A stretch of 64,000 nucleotides of DNA from UBA8529 sp964390565. Lineage in GTDB: Bacteria > Bacteroidota > Bacteroidia > Bacteroidales > Tenuifilaceae. Shown here piece by piece: positions 8,632 through 17,076 of this stretch. The position numbers and the translations under genes were made by a program. The notes under the pieces are model-generated. The model saw only the letters and a list, made by a program, of their open reading frames with translations, had not been told where the DNA came from and made no database searches. Where the stretch lies: contig CAYMII010000006.1 in NCBI GenBank assembly GCA_964390565.1, positions 41,833-105,832 on the forward strand. The letters run 5' to 3'. Position 1 is the stretch's first letter, and each line of letters opens with the position of its first letter.

Positions 8632-9012
8632 ATGAAAAAAGAAGGTGATTCAAATCATTCAAAAGAACTTGGAAAAAAGGGAGAAGCCATTGCTGCTGAT
8701 TATTTGATTAGTAATGGCTATAAAATACTTCACCGGAATTGGCATTTCAGTCATAAAGAACTAGATATTGTAGCATCAAAAAATAACATACTAATAATTG
8801 TTGAAGTAAAAACTCGTTGGACGAATTACTGGGAGGAACCAAAGGAGTCTGTTCGACGTAAAAAGCAGAAATACATTATAGAGGCAACTGAAGAGTACAT
8901 ACAAAAGTTCAATATTAATACCGATACACAATTCGATATAATTTCAATCGTTTTAAAAGATGAAACCTTTGAGTTGGAACATATACCAGATGCATTTCAG
9001 CCTTTATTCTAA
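8632..9012 (+). CDS. YraN/UPF0102 family protein (endonuclease-like fold)
   Basis: 126 residues, normal for UPF0102. Conserved pattern seen: GKKGEAIAADYLISNGYKILHRN, then KELDIVA and IIVEVKTR, which is the E...D...ExK arrangement of PD-(D/E)XK folds (residues about 16-65). Related to Holliday-junction resolvase folds; the in-cell role is not established. Start ATG at 8632; five bases separate its stop from the next gene, so the two are probably co-transcribed. Confidence 0.88.
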   Translation: MKKEGDSNHSKELGKKGEAIAADYLISNGYKILHRNWHFSHKELDIVASKNNILIIVEVKTRWTNYWEEPKESVRRKKQKYIIEATEEYIQKFNINTDTQFDIISIVLKDETFELEHIPDAFQPLF

Positions 9013-9017
9013 ACATT

Positions 9018-9371
9018 ATGAACATTGAGGAGCTAAGAGAATACTGTTTATCGAAAAAAGGGGTTACCGAGCATTTTCCCTTTGATGAAGTAACCCTTGT
9101 TTTTAAAGTTGGCAATAAAATGTTTGCCTTAACCAACCTCGACGGCGAACCAAGCGTAAACTTAAAGTGCGATCCCGAGCGAGCAATCGAACTTCGAGAG
9201 CAACATTCGTCAATAATTCCAGGGTATCATATGAATAAAACTCACTGGAATACCGTTATAATGGATGGTACTGTTTCCGACAAGCTAATCTATGAACTCG
9301 TAGAACACTCATATAATCTAATATTTGAGTCACTTCCTAAAATAAAAAGGGAGAGGATTGTAAAGGGCTAA
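9018..9371 (+). CDS. MmcQ/YjbR family protein
   Basis: 117 residues, the typical YjbR length. Family features seen: N-terminal IEELREYCLSKKGVTEHFPF, then FKVGNKMFAL, a VNLKCDPERAIELRE segment and HMNKTHWNTV near the middle. These small cytoplasmic proteins have a CyaY-like DNA-binding fold in structural studies, with no agreed function. It starts 5 bp after the yraN-like stop, which suggests one operon. Confidence 0.88.
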   Translation: MNIEELREYCLSKKGVTEHFPFDEVTLVFKVGNKMFALTNLDGEPSVNLKCDPERAIELREQHSSIIPGYHMNKTHWNTVIMDGTVSDKLIYELVEHSYNLIFESLPKIKRERIVKG

Positions 9372-9391
9372 CCCTTTTTAAGCTATTTTTG
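9358..9391 (+). promoter_or_regulatory. Bacteroidota-type promoter for the exported protein at 9455
   Basis: TTG (9358-9360) and TATTTTTG (9384-9391) match the -33/-7 consensus with a 23-bp gap; the leader would be about 57 bases. The -33 element lies inside the 3' end of the preceding gene. Confidence 0.45.
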
Positions 9392-9454
9392 GTACGTAAC
9401 TTGTAATAGGGTTATCATCATTTCATGAAAAGATAAAAATAAAATACAAACGCC

Positions 9455-10294
9455 ATGAAACCAATTGCTTACATTTTAGTTTTCCTTTTACTCATTGGTA
9501 TGGGCGCTCAAGCTCAAGATACTTATAATGTTACAAGAGTAAACGGAAATGTGACTTTTGCTAAAACAGGGAAACCCATTAAACCTGGAGACATTCTAAA
9601 TCCAAATGATCAGGTAAAGTTCGAGAATTTTGACGCCTACGTGATCTCTATCAACCAGAAGATGGCTCGTTTTATGCTTAAAATGAACCCTCCTGTAACC
9701 AACGTTCCCAAAAACCAGACTTTAGTAGCAACCGTAAAGGATATTGCTTTAGTTACTAAGCGCAGAAGCTTAATGGCATCACGTTTCAATCCCAACGAAA
9801 CAGAAATTACTGACCTAAAGAACTATTTTGGTACCGATAAATTTTCGATTATTGGTGATAATGTTGATGTTGCCCTCAATGCAACCAAATATCCATTAAG
9901 CGACAATAAATTCGTTGTTTTCCACTACAAGGTAAACAACAACCCTGTTTCAAAAAAACTAGCATTCGACAAGCAAACAGTTAAAATTGATAAAGCAGAG
10001 ATTCTTTCTACAAAAGCAGGAAATGTAAACGGTAATGAGGTTTCGGAATTATCAGTTTACCTTTACGAAAAATCAACCCGTTCAAGCGAGGAGATTACAA
10101 AGTTAACCCTTGTGTTCGTTGATAAAGAGGCATTAAGAAATGAATTTAAAACCATTATGCCAATCCTAAAACGCCAGAAAATGGACGATGCCGCTATCAA
10201 GAAGTATTTAATTGAGTACTACTACGATTTTTATGGCGCAACCGATTCAAAATCTATAGACAACTTTGCAAGTGAAGTGGTAAAAGAGCAATAG
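9455..10294 (+). CDS. Exported protein of unknown function
   Basis: 279 residues. The N terminus has a signal peptide ending AQAQ (around residues 1-21). Residues 23-60 read like a FecR/SH3-type strand unit (TRVNGNVTFAKTGKPIKPGDIL, then NDQVKFENFDAYVISI), common at the start of Bacteroidota periplasmic proteins; the rest has no recognised domain. An acidic/lysine-rich helical C terminus (residues 215-279) contains QKMDDAAIKKYLIEYYYDFYG. Own promoter-like sequence upstream and a strong terminator downstream, so it is a single-gene unit. Function unknown. Confidence 0.75.
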   Translation: MKPIAYILVFLLLIGMGAQAQDTYNVTRVNGNVTFAKTGKPIKPGDILNPNDQVKFENFDAYVISINQKMARFMLKMNPPVTNVPKNQTLVATVKDIALVTKRRSLMASRFNPNETEITDLKNYFGTDKFSIIGDNVDVALNATKYPLSDNKFVVFHYKVNNNPVSKKLAFDKQTVKIDKAEILSTKAGNVNGNEVSELSVYLYEKSTRSSEEITKLTLVFVDKEALRNEFKTIMPILKRQKMDDAAIKKYLIEYYYDFYGATDSKSIDNFASEVVKEQ

Positions 10295-10315
10295 TCCTTT
10301 TAAATATATTAAACC

Positions 10316-10350
10316 AAAGCCCTATTCTTAATAAAAGTAGGGCTTTTTTT
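10316..10350 (+). terminator. Terminator of the exported-protein gene at 9455
   Basis: AAAGCCCTA / TAGGGCTTT is an exact 9-bp stem with a 13-base loop, followed by a T-run to 10350. Confidence 0.85.
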
Positions 10351-10413
10351 ATTTAATTAACGTCAGTTCGATGTAAGGAATATTAAGTATTAATCATAAC
10401 AATCCTTACTTCT

Positions 10414-10447
10414 TTTGATGATTTTGCATTAATGCAAAATCATCAAA
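10414..10447. repeat. Perfect 34-bp palindrome without spacer
   Basis: TTTGATGATTTTGCATT (10414-10430) is followed directly by its exact reverse complement (10431-10447). It lies about 155 bp upstream of the ECF-type promoter and 64 bp after the preceding terminator. It has no T-run. It could be a binding site for a dimeric regulator, a cruciform/recombination site or a remnant of a mobile sequence. Confidence 0.7.
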
Positions 10448-10470
10448 TCTCTGCGCTCTTTGCGCTTCTC
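10448..10470. repeat. Partial copy of the GCAGAG/CTCTGCG dispersed repeat
   Basis: Contains CTCTGCGCTCTTTGCGCTTC, similar to arms of the repeat copies at 24.8, 27.2, 30.2, 30.6 and 35.2 kb. It directly abuts the 34-bp palindrome. Only one arm is seen, so membership is tentative. Confidence 0.4.
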
Positions 10471-10600
10471 AAGAACAATTAGCTTCATTATGACCAATTC
10501 GGATTCTGTTAAAACGATCCTTTTATAAAATACAAAACACATAAACTTTGCGTTAAACTTAAGACGAACTCACGTTTCTTTATTTATTTTTATAAAAAGT

Positions 10601-10626
10601 TGTAACCGGTTTCAAAAGCTTGCGTC
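10601..10626 (+). promoter_or_regulatory. ECF-sigma-type promoter of the sigma operon
   Basis: TGTAACC (10601-10607) and CGTC (10623-10626) have 16 bp between GTAAC and CGTC, the arrangement expected for promoters read by extracytoplasmic-function sigma factors. The downstream operon encodes such a factor, so self-activation is the natural inference. Confidence 0.55.
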
Positions 10627-10656
10627 ATATCCTCTGAACTATAAAAAATTATTATT

Positions 10657-11010
10657 ATGGAAGAAAATCCTTTTATCCCGATTATTGCGATTCTATCGAC
10701 ATTTGGAACCATGTTTGGTTTGGTTTTTTACTACCTACACACTCGTAATAAGCAACGTCTAGCTATGCTTGAAAAGGGTGTCGACCCAAAAACTTTTTGC
10801 CCAAAGCCAACTGCTAATAAATACGCATCGCTTAAGTGGAGCCTGTTACTAATTGGTGTTGCATTGGGATTGTTCTTTGCTTCAGTATTAGACAAAGCAA
10901 CTGACCTCGAAGAGGGCGCTCAATTTGCAATGGTACTTTTATTTGGAGGTTTAGGATTGTTGGGTTATTACTTTATCATACGTAAGAATGATAAAGACGG
11001 AGATTTATAA
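10657..11010 (+). CDS. Small inner-membrane protein (DUF6249-like) in the sigma operon
   Basis: 117 residues with three predicted membrane helices: residues about 7-27, 60-78 and 89-107. Between helices 1 and 2 is a charged loop with RNKQRLAMLEKGVDPKTF, a pattern typical of DUF6249-type membrane proteins found next to ECF sigma genes in Bacteroidota. Its 3' end overlaps the sigma gene by 23 bp, implying translational coupling. It may sense membrane state or hold the sigma factor at the membrane; this is inference from context. Confidence 0.7.
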   Translation: MEENPFIPIIAILSTFGTMFGLVFYYLHTRNKQRLAMLEKGVDPKTFCPKPTANKYASLKWSLLLIGVALGLFFASVLDKATDLEEGAQFAMVLLFGGLGLLGYYFIIRKNDKDGDL

Positions 11011-11569
11011 ACTCTCCGACGAGGAGCTTATAACTCTTGTCGTAAAAAATCATCCCCATGCCATGTCTGCAATTGTAGACAGGTACAAGGGGATGGTTTT
11101 TACACTCTCGTATCGTATTCTGAAAAACCAACTCGATGCCGAGGAGGCTGCACAGGATAGTTTTGTTAAGGCATTCAACTCCATTGGCTCGTTTCGAAAC
11201 GACAGTAAGTTCTCAACTTGGCTTTATCGAATTTGCTATAATAATGCGGTATCGAAGTCGCGGGGATTTAAGCCCATTCAAGTAGATGTTGATACAAAAT
11301 ACGATTTACCAGTTGATACTCCGAATGGCCTCGAAAGCCTATCGGCTAAGGATAGGGCAAAATATCTGAACAAGGCGATGGAAGAGTTAGAATCGGAAGA
11401 ATCGGCACTGCTGACCCTGTACTATATCGATGGCGAGAGCATAAGCGATATATCCTCCATTACAAATCTTACTGAATCAAACGTAAAAGTAAAACTACAT
11501 AGGGCACGGAAGCGCCTTTACTCGCAACTTAGCATATTGCTTAAAGAAGAGGTTTCAATGTTACTTTAA
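10988..11569 (+). CDS. RNA polymerase sigma factor, ECF (sigma-70) family
   Basis: 193 residues, the usual ECF length. Region 2 is seen as FTLSYRILKNQLDAEEAAQDSFVKAFNS with the -10 recognition segment SKFSTWLYRICYN; region 4 as EEL-rich sequence with LTLYYIDGESISDISSITNLTESNVKVKLHRARKRL split over residues about 136-178. It directs RNA polymerase to a small regulon, here probably including its own operon through the TGTAACC/CGTC promoter upstream. Starts inside the preceding gene and is followed after 12 bp by a small membrane protein gene that takes the place of an anti-sigma gene. Confidence 0.93.
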   Translation: MIKTEIYKLSDEELITLVVKNHPHAMSAIVDRYKGMVFTLSYRILKNQLDAEEAAQDSFVKAFNSIGSFRNDSKFSTWLYRICYNNAVSKSRGFKPIQVDVDTKYDLPVDTPNGLESLSAKDRAKYLNKAMEELESEESALLTLYYIDGESISDISSITNLTESNVKVKLHRARKRLYSQLSILLKEEVSMLL

Positions 11570-11581
11570 TATACAAACACT

Positions 11582-11986
11582 ATGAACGAGGATTTAAATA
11601 TCAATAAAAATGACCTTGATCTAAATGATCCTTGGTTATCGCAAAACCTAATTATTACTCAGGTTGAGCCTCCTCTTGATTTTACAAAAAAGGTGATTGA
11701 AAAAGTTGAGATTAAGCCTAATCCATTAAGCGGCTCACCATTGTTTTGGATACTTGTAGCAATTCCTTGCATAATGCTATTATGGCTTATATCCTACGCT
11801 CTGGGAAATGTTGATAGCCAATATTTAGATTTTATCCCAAAAGTTAGCAGCGAAATATCGATCTATACCTTAAGCAAATACTTAATGATGATAACTCTAG
11901 CGGGATTGTTCTTTATTGGAATCGATTACTTTATAAGCAAAAAGTTGTCGCACAAGGAGTCATTCTTTGGATTTATTTTTGTTTAG
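11582..11986 (+). CDS. Small membrane protein following the sigma gene (possible anti-sigma role)
   Basis: 134 residues. Soluble N-terminal part of about 55 residues containing WLSQNLI and a PPLDFTKKVIEKVE helix, then two membrane helices (about 58-77 and 98-116). No zinc-binding HxxxCxxC anti-sigma motif is present. Its position straight after an ECF sigma gene and its soluble-plus-membrane layout suggest an anti-sigma-like partner, but no homology is recognised. The stop is 2 bp from the stop of the convergent large outer-membrane protein gene. Confidence 0.65.
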   Translation: MNEDLNINKNDLDLNDPWLSQNLIITQVEPPLDFTKKVIEKVEIKPNPLSGSPLFWILVAIPCIMLLWLISYALGNVDSQYLDFIPKVSSEISIYTLSKYLMMITLAGLFFIGIDYFISKKLSHKESFFGFIFV

Positions 11987-11988
11987 CC

Positions 11989-14900
11989 CTAGAATATAGC
12001 CCTAACTTCCATGCTACCTGTATGAACTACATTTCCTCCGGAAATGTATCTGCCGTTATAGCCAATATTCATCTCGAAGTAGGTCGATATTTTTCTTTTG
12101 TAACTTAATTCCCAAGTTGCATTGTTGCCAGGTTTAAAACCTCTCAGGAACTCATACTCCAAAGGTGTTCCTAAATCGCCTTTAAAATCAACCATTGAGA
12201 GGTTTGATTTGATGCTAAGCCACGATTTACTTCTTATACTATAGCTTAACTCTGCAGATACTGTTTGCAGTTTATTCTCCTCAACCCCTAAAAGGTTTTT
12301 TGCCTGCTCGTACTCATAGCCAACCTCGGCATTAAAGCCAAACATCCCCGCATATCTGATATTTACCGAAGGGGTATTCCTTTTTATATCATGATTTCGT
12401 TGCTTGAAAAACTCCGAATCCTGTATTTTTCGATTGTACAGATAGTTTAACCTCATACTTATACTCGATGATACTGCAAACCAGATGCTTAGCTGATTAC
12501 TCCGAACTCGACCAATTTCATACCCATTCGCCTGAACTTGTTTCATTATTGACCCACTGTTAACCCATTCAAGTCCAAAGATTCTGCTATACCGATTGTA
12601 AGCAATCGAGTTTCTGTAATTCTCGTTAATGCTGACAATGCTCGAATCGTAAGCATCATTCATTAAGGGATTTATCGATTTTGAAAAATCAGCGTAGCTA
12701 TTCTTTTGCCTTGAGCTGTATGAGAATTGGTTTGAAAATTTCTTCACAAAACGACTTAAAGAGGATGTATCCTTGATGATGCTTTCAGGGAGAACATCAA
12801 ACTGAAGGCTTAACGCGCTATTATTCACAGTTATATAACTGCTTGTGGGTAGATTTATTCTAATAAACTTGGCCTCATCCTTAAAGTTGGCAACCTCAAA
12901 CTCATCCAACTCCTTAACGCCATTGGCGTTGTAATCGTTCCACATGTAAATTCCCTGCCCTGCTGGTACTTCAATATAATAGAATTGATATTTCGGCTCA
13001 AGACCATTTCCAATCTCGTAACCCACATTTGAGGTGATAAAACCCTTTCCTAAAACAAAGAAGTAATCCAATCGCCCTAAAAGGGTGTTTTCTCTTTTGA
13101 CTGTTTTTGAGAGAGTTGTATCAACCGGGTTAAACATACGATAACCAGCAAACAGGTTTAGCCGACTATTCTGATTTTTAGCCAATCGCGCTTTTAACCC
13201 AAAATCCTGAGAGTATGAGTGTAAACACAAAAGACTATCAGGCGATTTCCAATCTTTACGATATTTGTACGATAGCCCAACCATTCGCGGAAGCGAATCG
13301 GGCAATCCTACTGATAATTCCGACTGAACCCACCGGAAAGTGCTAGGCAATAATCTTTGTGAATCTGCTGATTTTTGGCTATTATCCTCTCCTTCAAGAG
13401 TAATGGCAGATACAACTTTATAAATAGTCACATCAGCATTATACTTAAAACGGCTAAAGTTTGATTTCCTGAGCGAGTCTGAAGATGCGACATTGCTAAA
13501 CTCTAACTTATTACCAAATTTTGAAGTTCTAAATCCAACGTCAACAGCATTTTTGAAGCCACTATAATCGTCGCCCATCTTTAATCCGTGGGTTTCACCC
13601 AGAATTGACCACTTTCTAGAGCGATACCCAATACCTCCCGATGCTTCTCTCTCATTACCTCCGCTTGTTGGATGGCTAATATTCCAATCGCGCTCAAACT
13701 CTACCGGGCGATACCTATCAACATAGGTAAAGTTTGTTGATGTAGCCACTCCATCACCAAAAATCCAAAATCTACGAAGTGTATCTTTTGATAAGCTCTT
13801 AGTAAACTCAAGATGCACAGCCTGACCCACATCATTGCCTTTATCGATAGTTGCGAAAGTATTGATATCATTTCGGCTAAAGGCAACTTCAGATTTGATG
13901 AAATCAGCGTACCCAAATCTTCTTTCAGCCTGAATAGAAACCATTTGTTTTCGTTTTGGCGATACAAGGTTTCTAACAGGCTCATAGCTTCCCGATGGCT
14001 TCCCGTTTACTGGTGCAACCCAAACGTATACCCTCCCGTTTGCATTGTTGTACTTAGGAATATAGTTCCCTTTGCCCTCGCCTAAATACGTGAAGTTTAA
14101 AACAAAATGTGAACTGGTTGAATTGGTTGATTGTTTGAATATCTTATAGGTTATAGCATTTACAATTGTATCACGTTTCTCATACATAATCTTATCGGGA
14201 TTATAAGCCATCGAGTCAACCTGAGGCACAAAAGCCTCATCAATTCTATCACCTACGCTCTTGAGCAGTTCAATTTGCTGGCTACTCATGTTCTGATCAA
14301 TAGGCTGATTTTTGCTATCCTGCTCCGAGAAAGCCTCAACCCGCAGGGTTGTTTTGCCAATCCGTTGCTCAACCCCCGATGCAACTATAAACCGGGCATA
14401 ACTACGATCGGTATACTCAAACTCAATGCTAATTCGGCTATTGCCTGTAATCCTCATCATTGGGGTAAAGGTAAGCTCAGCTGTATTATAATCGATAGTA
14501 TAATGGTTGGTTTCGCCTCGAGTTAGCAGCTTGCCATCGACATAAACCCTTTCACTGCCTGCTATTATAATGATGTATGTCTCTCCTTCTGCACCACTTA
14601 GTTTGTAAGGCCCTTGATTTCCTTCAACCCCATTAAATATTTTCCGTGCAAACTTTCCCTTTGCTGCTGACGCAGCACCATGAACTATAGTTGTATCGCC
14701 TTTTGATAAATAGTTATTGTTAACCGCAAGGGCTAAACCCTGCACTTTTCTGTTATACTGCAGAAAGCTTTTGCCCCTCAGTTGCAACTCAACATCACCT
14801 GCCTGAACTTCAAACTTTGATGTGTATGCTCTCAGATAAATCCTATCGAACTCCTCCAGTCGTTGCGTATTCCCTTGAGGTTGAAAGGGGATTGATTTAT

Positions 14901-15438
14901 CGGAGATTGCACCCTCGATTTTAAGCCCATTCTCAAGTTCTCCGCTTATTTGAAGATTCAGATCGGAGTTGACCACTACATCCTGATTGTTCCCAAAAGT
15001 AATCCCTCGCGATATGCTTCCCGAAGCCTCAATATTATCGCCAAATGGTTTTCGTGGCTGAGTATTGGCAATATACCTAGGACTTTCTCGCCCCATTAGG
15101 CTATCGGATGAAATTAGCTTTGAGAAATCCTTATTAAAGTATTGCTTCGAAAATGAAAGAGGAAAAACCCGATAGGCAATTTTAAGTCCCTGTGCCTTGC
15201 TATATGATGGTTTCCAAATTAATAAAGCCTTCGAATAGTCTATGCTATAGAAAGTTGAATCAATCAAATGTCCTGAACTATCAAAAACAATAATAGAATT
15301 TGGAATAATGCTTAAAGTATCGAGTTTAATGGTATCGGAAAGTTCAGTATATCTTTTTAAACGTCGATTACTGTATGGCTGTGCAAAAACACCAATACCA
15401 ACAAATAAAAAAACTACTATATAAAATGCTCGATACAA
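11989..15438 (-). CDS. Large outer-membrane beta-barrel protein of unknown function, with SprA-like segments
   Basis: 1149 residues from a TTG codon at 15438; no ATG is available before the signal peptide (YRAFYIVVFLFVGIGVFAQ) and a stop lies 14 codons upstream, so a non-ATG start is needed. Residues about 150-230 carry GSISRGITFGNNQDVVVNSD and GLKIEGAISDKSIPFQPQG-type motifs; residues about 300-350 contain YVDGKLLTRGETNHY, TIDYNTAELTFTP and RISIEFEYTDRSY, which resemble segments of the gliding/type IX protein SprA. The rest is aromatic-rich alternating strand ending in VRAIF, as in outer-membrane barrels. It is half the size of SprA, so it is not SprA itself. Convergent with the sigma operon, divergent from kdtA. 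Function unknown. Confidence 0.7.
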   Translation of the reverse strand: MYRAFYIVVFLFVGIGVFAQPYSNRRLKRYTELSDTIKLDTLSIIPNSIIVFDSSGHLIDSTFYSIDYSKALLIWKPSYSKAQGLKIAYRVFPLSFSKQYFNKDFSKLISSDSLMGRESPRYIANTQPRKPFGDNIEASGSISRGITFGNNQDVVVNSDLNLQISGELENGLKIEGAISDKSIPFQPQGNTQRLEEFDRIYLRAYTSKFEVQAGDVELQLRGKSFLQYNRKVQGLALAVNNNYLSKGDTTIVHGAASAAKGKFARKIFNGVEGNQGPYKLSGAEGETYIIIIAGSERVYVDGKLLTRGETNHYTIDYNTAELTFTPMMRITGNSRISIEFEYTDRSYARFIVASGVEQRIGKTTLRVEAFSEQDSKNQPIDQNMSSQQIELLKSVGDRIDEAFVPQVDSMAYNPDKIMYEKRDTIVNAITYKIFKQSTNSTSSHFVLNFTYLGEGKGNYIPKYNNANGRVYVWVAPVNGKPSGSYEPVRNLVSPKRKQMVSIQAERRFGYADFIKSEVAFSRNDINTFATIDKGNDVGQAVHLEFTKSLSKDTLRRFWIFGDGVATSTNFTYVDRYRPVEFERDWNISHPTSGGNEREASGGIGYRSRKWSILGETHGLKMGDDYSGFKNAVDVGFRTSKFGNKLEFSNVASSDSLRKSNFSRFKYNADVTIYKVVSAITLEGEDNSQKSADSQRLLPSTFRWVQSELSVGLPDSLPRMVGLSYKYRKDWKSPDSLLCLHSYSQDFGLKARLAKNQNSRLNLFAGYRMFNPVDTTLSKTVKRENTLLGRLDYFFVLGKGFITSNVGYEIGNGLEPKYQFYYIEVPAGQGIYMWNDYNANGVKELDEFEVANFKDEAKFIRINLPTSSYITVNNSALSLQFDVLPESIIKDTSSLSRFVKKFSNQFSYSSRQKNSYADFSKSINPLMNDAYDSSIVSINENYRNSIAYNRYSRIFGLEWVNSGSIMKQVQANGYEIGRVRSNQLSIWFAVSSSISMRLNYLYNRKIQDSEFFKQRNHDIKRNTPSVNIRYAGMFGFNAEVGYEYEQAKNLLGVEENKLQTVSAELSYSIRSKSWLSIKSNLSMVDFKGDLGTPLEYEFLRGFKPGNNATWELSYKRKISTYFEMNIGYNGRYISGGNVVHTGSMEVRAIF

Positions 15439-15633
15439 ACGAATTATGAATTGAGTAGTGAGTGCACTAAGATAGTTCTATTTTTAAAAGGGATTATAAC
15501 CTAAAATTGATAGAATAATCATCAAAAACATAATCCTAATCCTCAATGGTTTAAGAATTAATAAACGATTTGCTAAAAGATTTATTGTTAATGTAACGTA
15601 CAGCAAGTAAATTTGCAACCTAACTCCAATCCT

Positions 15634-16869
15634 ATGGTATTTCTTTACAATTTCGGCATAAGAATCTATCAAATCCTCGTGGCACTAGTCTCTCCTTTCA
15701 ATAAAAAGGCAAAACTTTTCAGGGATGGGCGTAAGGGATGGGAGAAACGCCTTAGAGAATCGATAAAAGAAAACGATAGAGTTGTATGGTTTCATTGCGC
15801 ATCGCTCGGAGAATTTGAGCAGGGTCGCCCAGTTATTGAGGCTTTTCGAGTTAAATATCCTGAAATAAAGATTCTACTTACCTTCTTTTCACCTTCGGGC
15901 TACGAGATAAGGAAAAACTACCAAGGCGCCGATTATATCTTCTATCTACCCTTAGATACATACTGGAACTCAAAAAAATTTATTGATATTGTTAATCCTG
16001 TTGCAACCATTTTTGTTAAGTACGAGTTTTGGTATTTCTACCTTAATGGGCTTAAAAAGAGAGGTGTTCCAACCTATGTAATATCTGCAATATTTAGACC
16101 CGAACAGGCATTCTTTAAATGGTATGGTGGATGGTATCGTAAATTCCTTGCTAATTTTCAACACCTTTTTGTACAAAATAAGAGTTCAAAAGAACTCCTT
16201 GCTAGCATAGGTGTAAACAATGTTACCGTTGCGGGCGATACCCGTTTCGACCGGGTTATTGCTAACGCACAAGCGGCAAAAGTTATCCCTTTAATTGAGC
16301 AATTTGTTGGAGACTCACAGGTAATGGTTGCAGGCAGCACATGGCCAAAGGATGAAGAAATAATAGTTGAACATTTTAAAACCAACCCTCACAATTTAAA
16401 GCTGATAATTGCCCCTCACGAAATTCATGAGCAAGAAATAGAAAAACTAAGGAACAGCTTTGGTTTAAAAACCCTCCGATACACAAAGCCCAACGAATGT
16501 AATCCAAGTGAGGCCCACGTTTTAATTATTGATACCATTGGCATTCTATCATCAATTTATAGATATGGGCATATCTCATATATTGGTGGTGGCTTTGGGG
16601 TAGGGATTCACAACACCCTTGAAGCTGCAGTATTTGGAATTCCAGTAATATTTGGACCAAACTACCATCGCTTTCAGGAAGCAGTTGAGCTGATTGGGAT
16701 TGGAACTGCTAAAACAATAACTTCTTTGGAAGACTTTGATAATTCAGTAAAATTCTATATTTCATCAGCCCCAACTGGGTTAGATGTTAAAACAATTAAT
16801 CACGATTTCTTTACAGCAAAATCGGGTGCTACAGCTAAGATTATAAATAATATAACGATAAACACTTAA
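15634..16869 (+). CDS. kdtA: 3-deoxy-D-manno-octulosonic acid (Kdo) transferase
   Basis: 411 residues from the ATG at 15634; an in-frame TTG seven codons upstream is less likely. Adds Kdo from CMP-Kdo to the lipid A precursor at the inner membrane. Seen: an N-terminal hydrophobic segment YNFGIRIYQILVALVSPF; the GT30 N-terminal motif ASLGEFEQGRPVIEAF (catalytic Glu near residue 60); VAGDTRFDRV near 200; AGSTWPKDEE near 235; and the C-terminal sugar-nucleotide site SYIGGGFGVGIHNTLEAAVFG. Its presence implies a lipopolysaccharide-bearing outer membrane. Divergent from the large outer-membrane protein gene. Confidence 0.95.
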   Translation: MVFLYNFGIRIYQILVALVSPFNKKAKLFRDGRKGWEKRLRESIKENDRVVWFHCASLGEFEQGRPVIEAFRVKYPEIKILLTFFSPSGYEIRKNYQGADYIFYLPLDTYWNSKKFIDIVNPVATIFVKYEFWYFYLNGLKKRGVPTYVISAIFRPEQAFFKWYGGWYRKFLANFQHLFVQNKSSKELLASIGVNNVTVAGDTRFDRVIANAQAAKVIPLIEQFVGDSQVMVAGSTWPKDEEIIVEHFKTNPHNLKLIIAPHEIHEQEIEKLRNSFGLKTLRYTKPNECNPSEAHVLIIDTIGILSSIYRYGHISYIGGGFGVGIHNTLEAAVFGIPVIFGPNYHRFQEAVELIGIGTAKTITSLEDFDNSVKFYISSAPTGLDVKTINHDFFTAKSGATAKIINNITINT

Positions 16870-17076
16870 ACGCTTGTTTAAATCTGTTTGGTCGATTTTT
16901 CTTATTTGTTGGCTAATTTTTATGTTTTATTCTTTTTTATCAAACTGTTAATATTATTAACATCTACTTAATATGATAAATGCAGTTATCTGCTATTTTT
17001 ACAAACGTTAATTTCTGTTAAAACCGTGTAAGTAATTTATAGATACTAAATTATACCTAAACTAAAATCTATACCT

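Larger units (their letters stand above)
10295..10656. other. 362-bp intergenic region with terminator, palindrome and ECF-type promoter
   Basis: No gene is seen. From left to right it holds the terminator of the 9455 gene, a 7-bp inverted pair GTAAGGA (10373-10379) / TCCTTAC (10403-10409), a perfect 34-bp palindrome (10414-10447), a short piece resembling the dispersed GCAGAG-type repeat (10448-10470), and an extracytoplasmic-sigma-type promoter (10601-10626). Confidence 0.6.

Noticed and set aside
12000..15400. Several long antisense frames inside the outer-membrane protein gene
   Set aside because: No start context or similarity; shadows of the coding strand with biased codon use.
16866..16881. 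TTAAAC / GTTTAA hairpin at the kdtA stop
   Set aside because: AT-only outer part, weak stem and no T-run; unlikely to be a working terminator.
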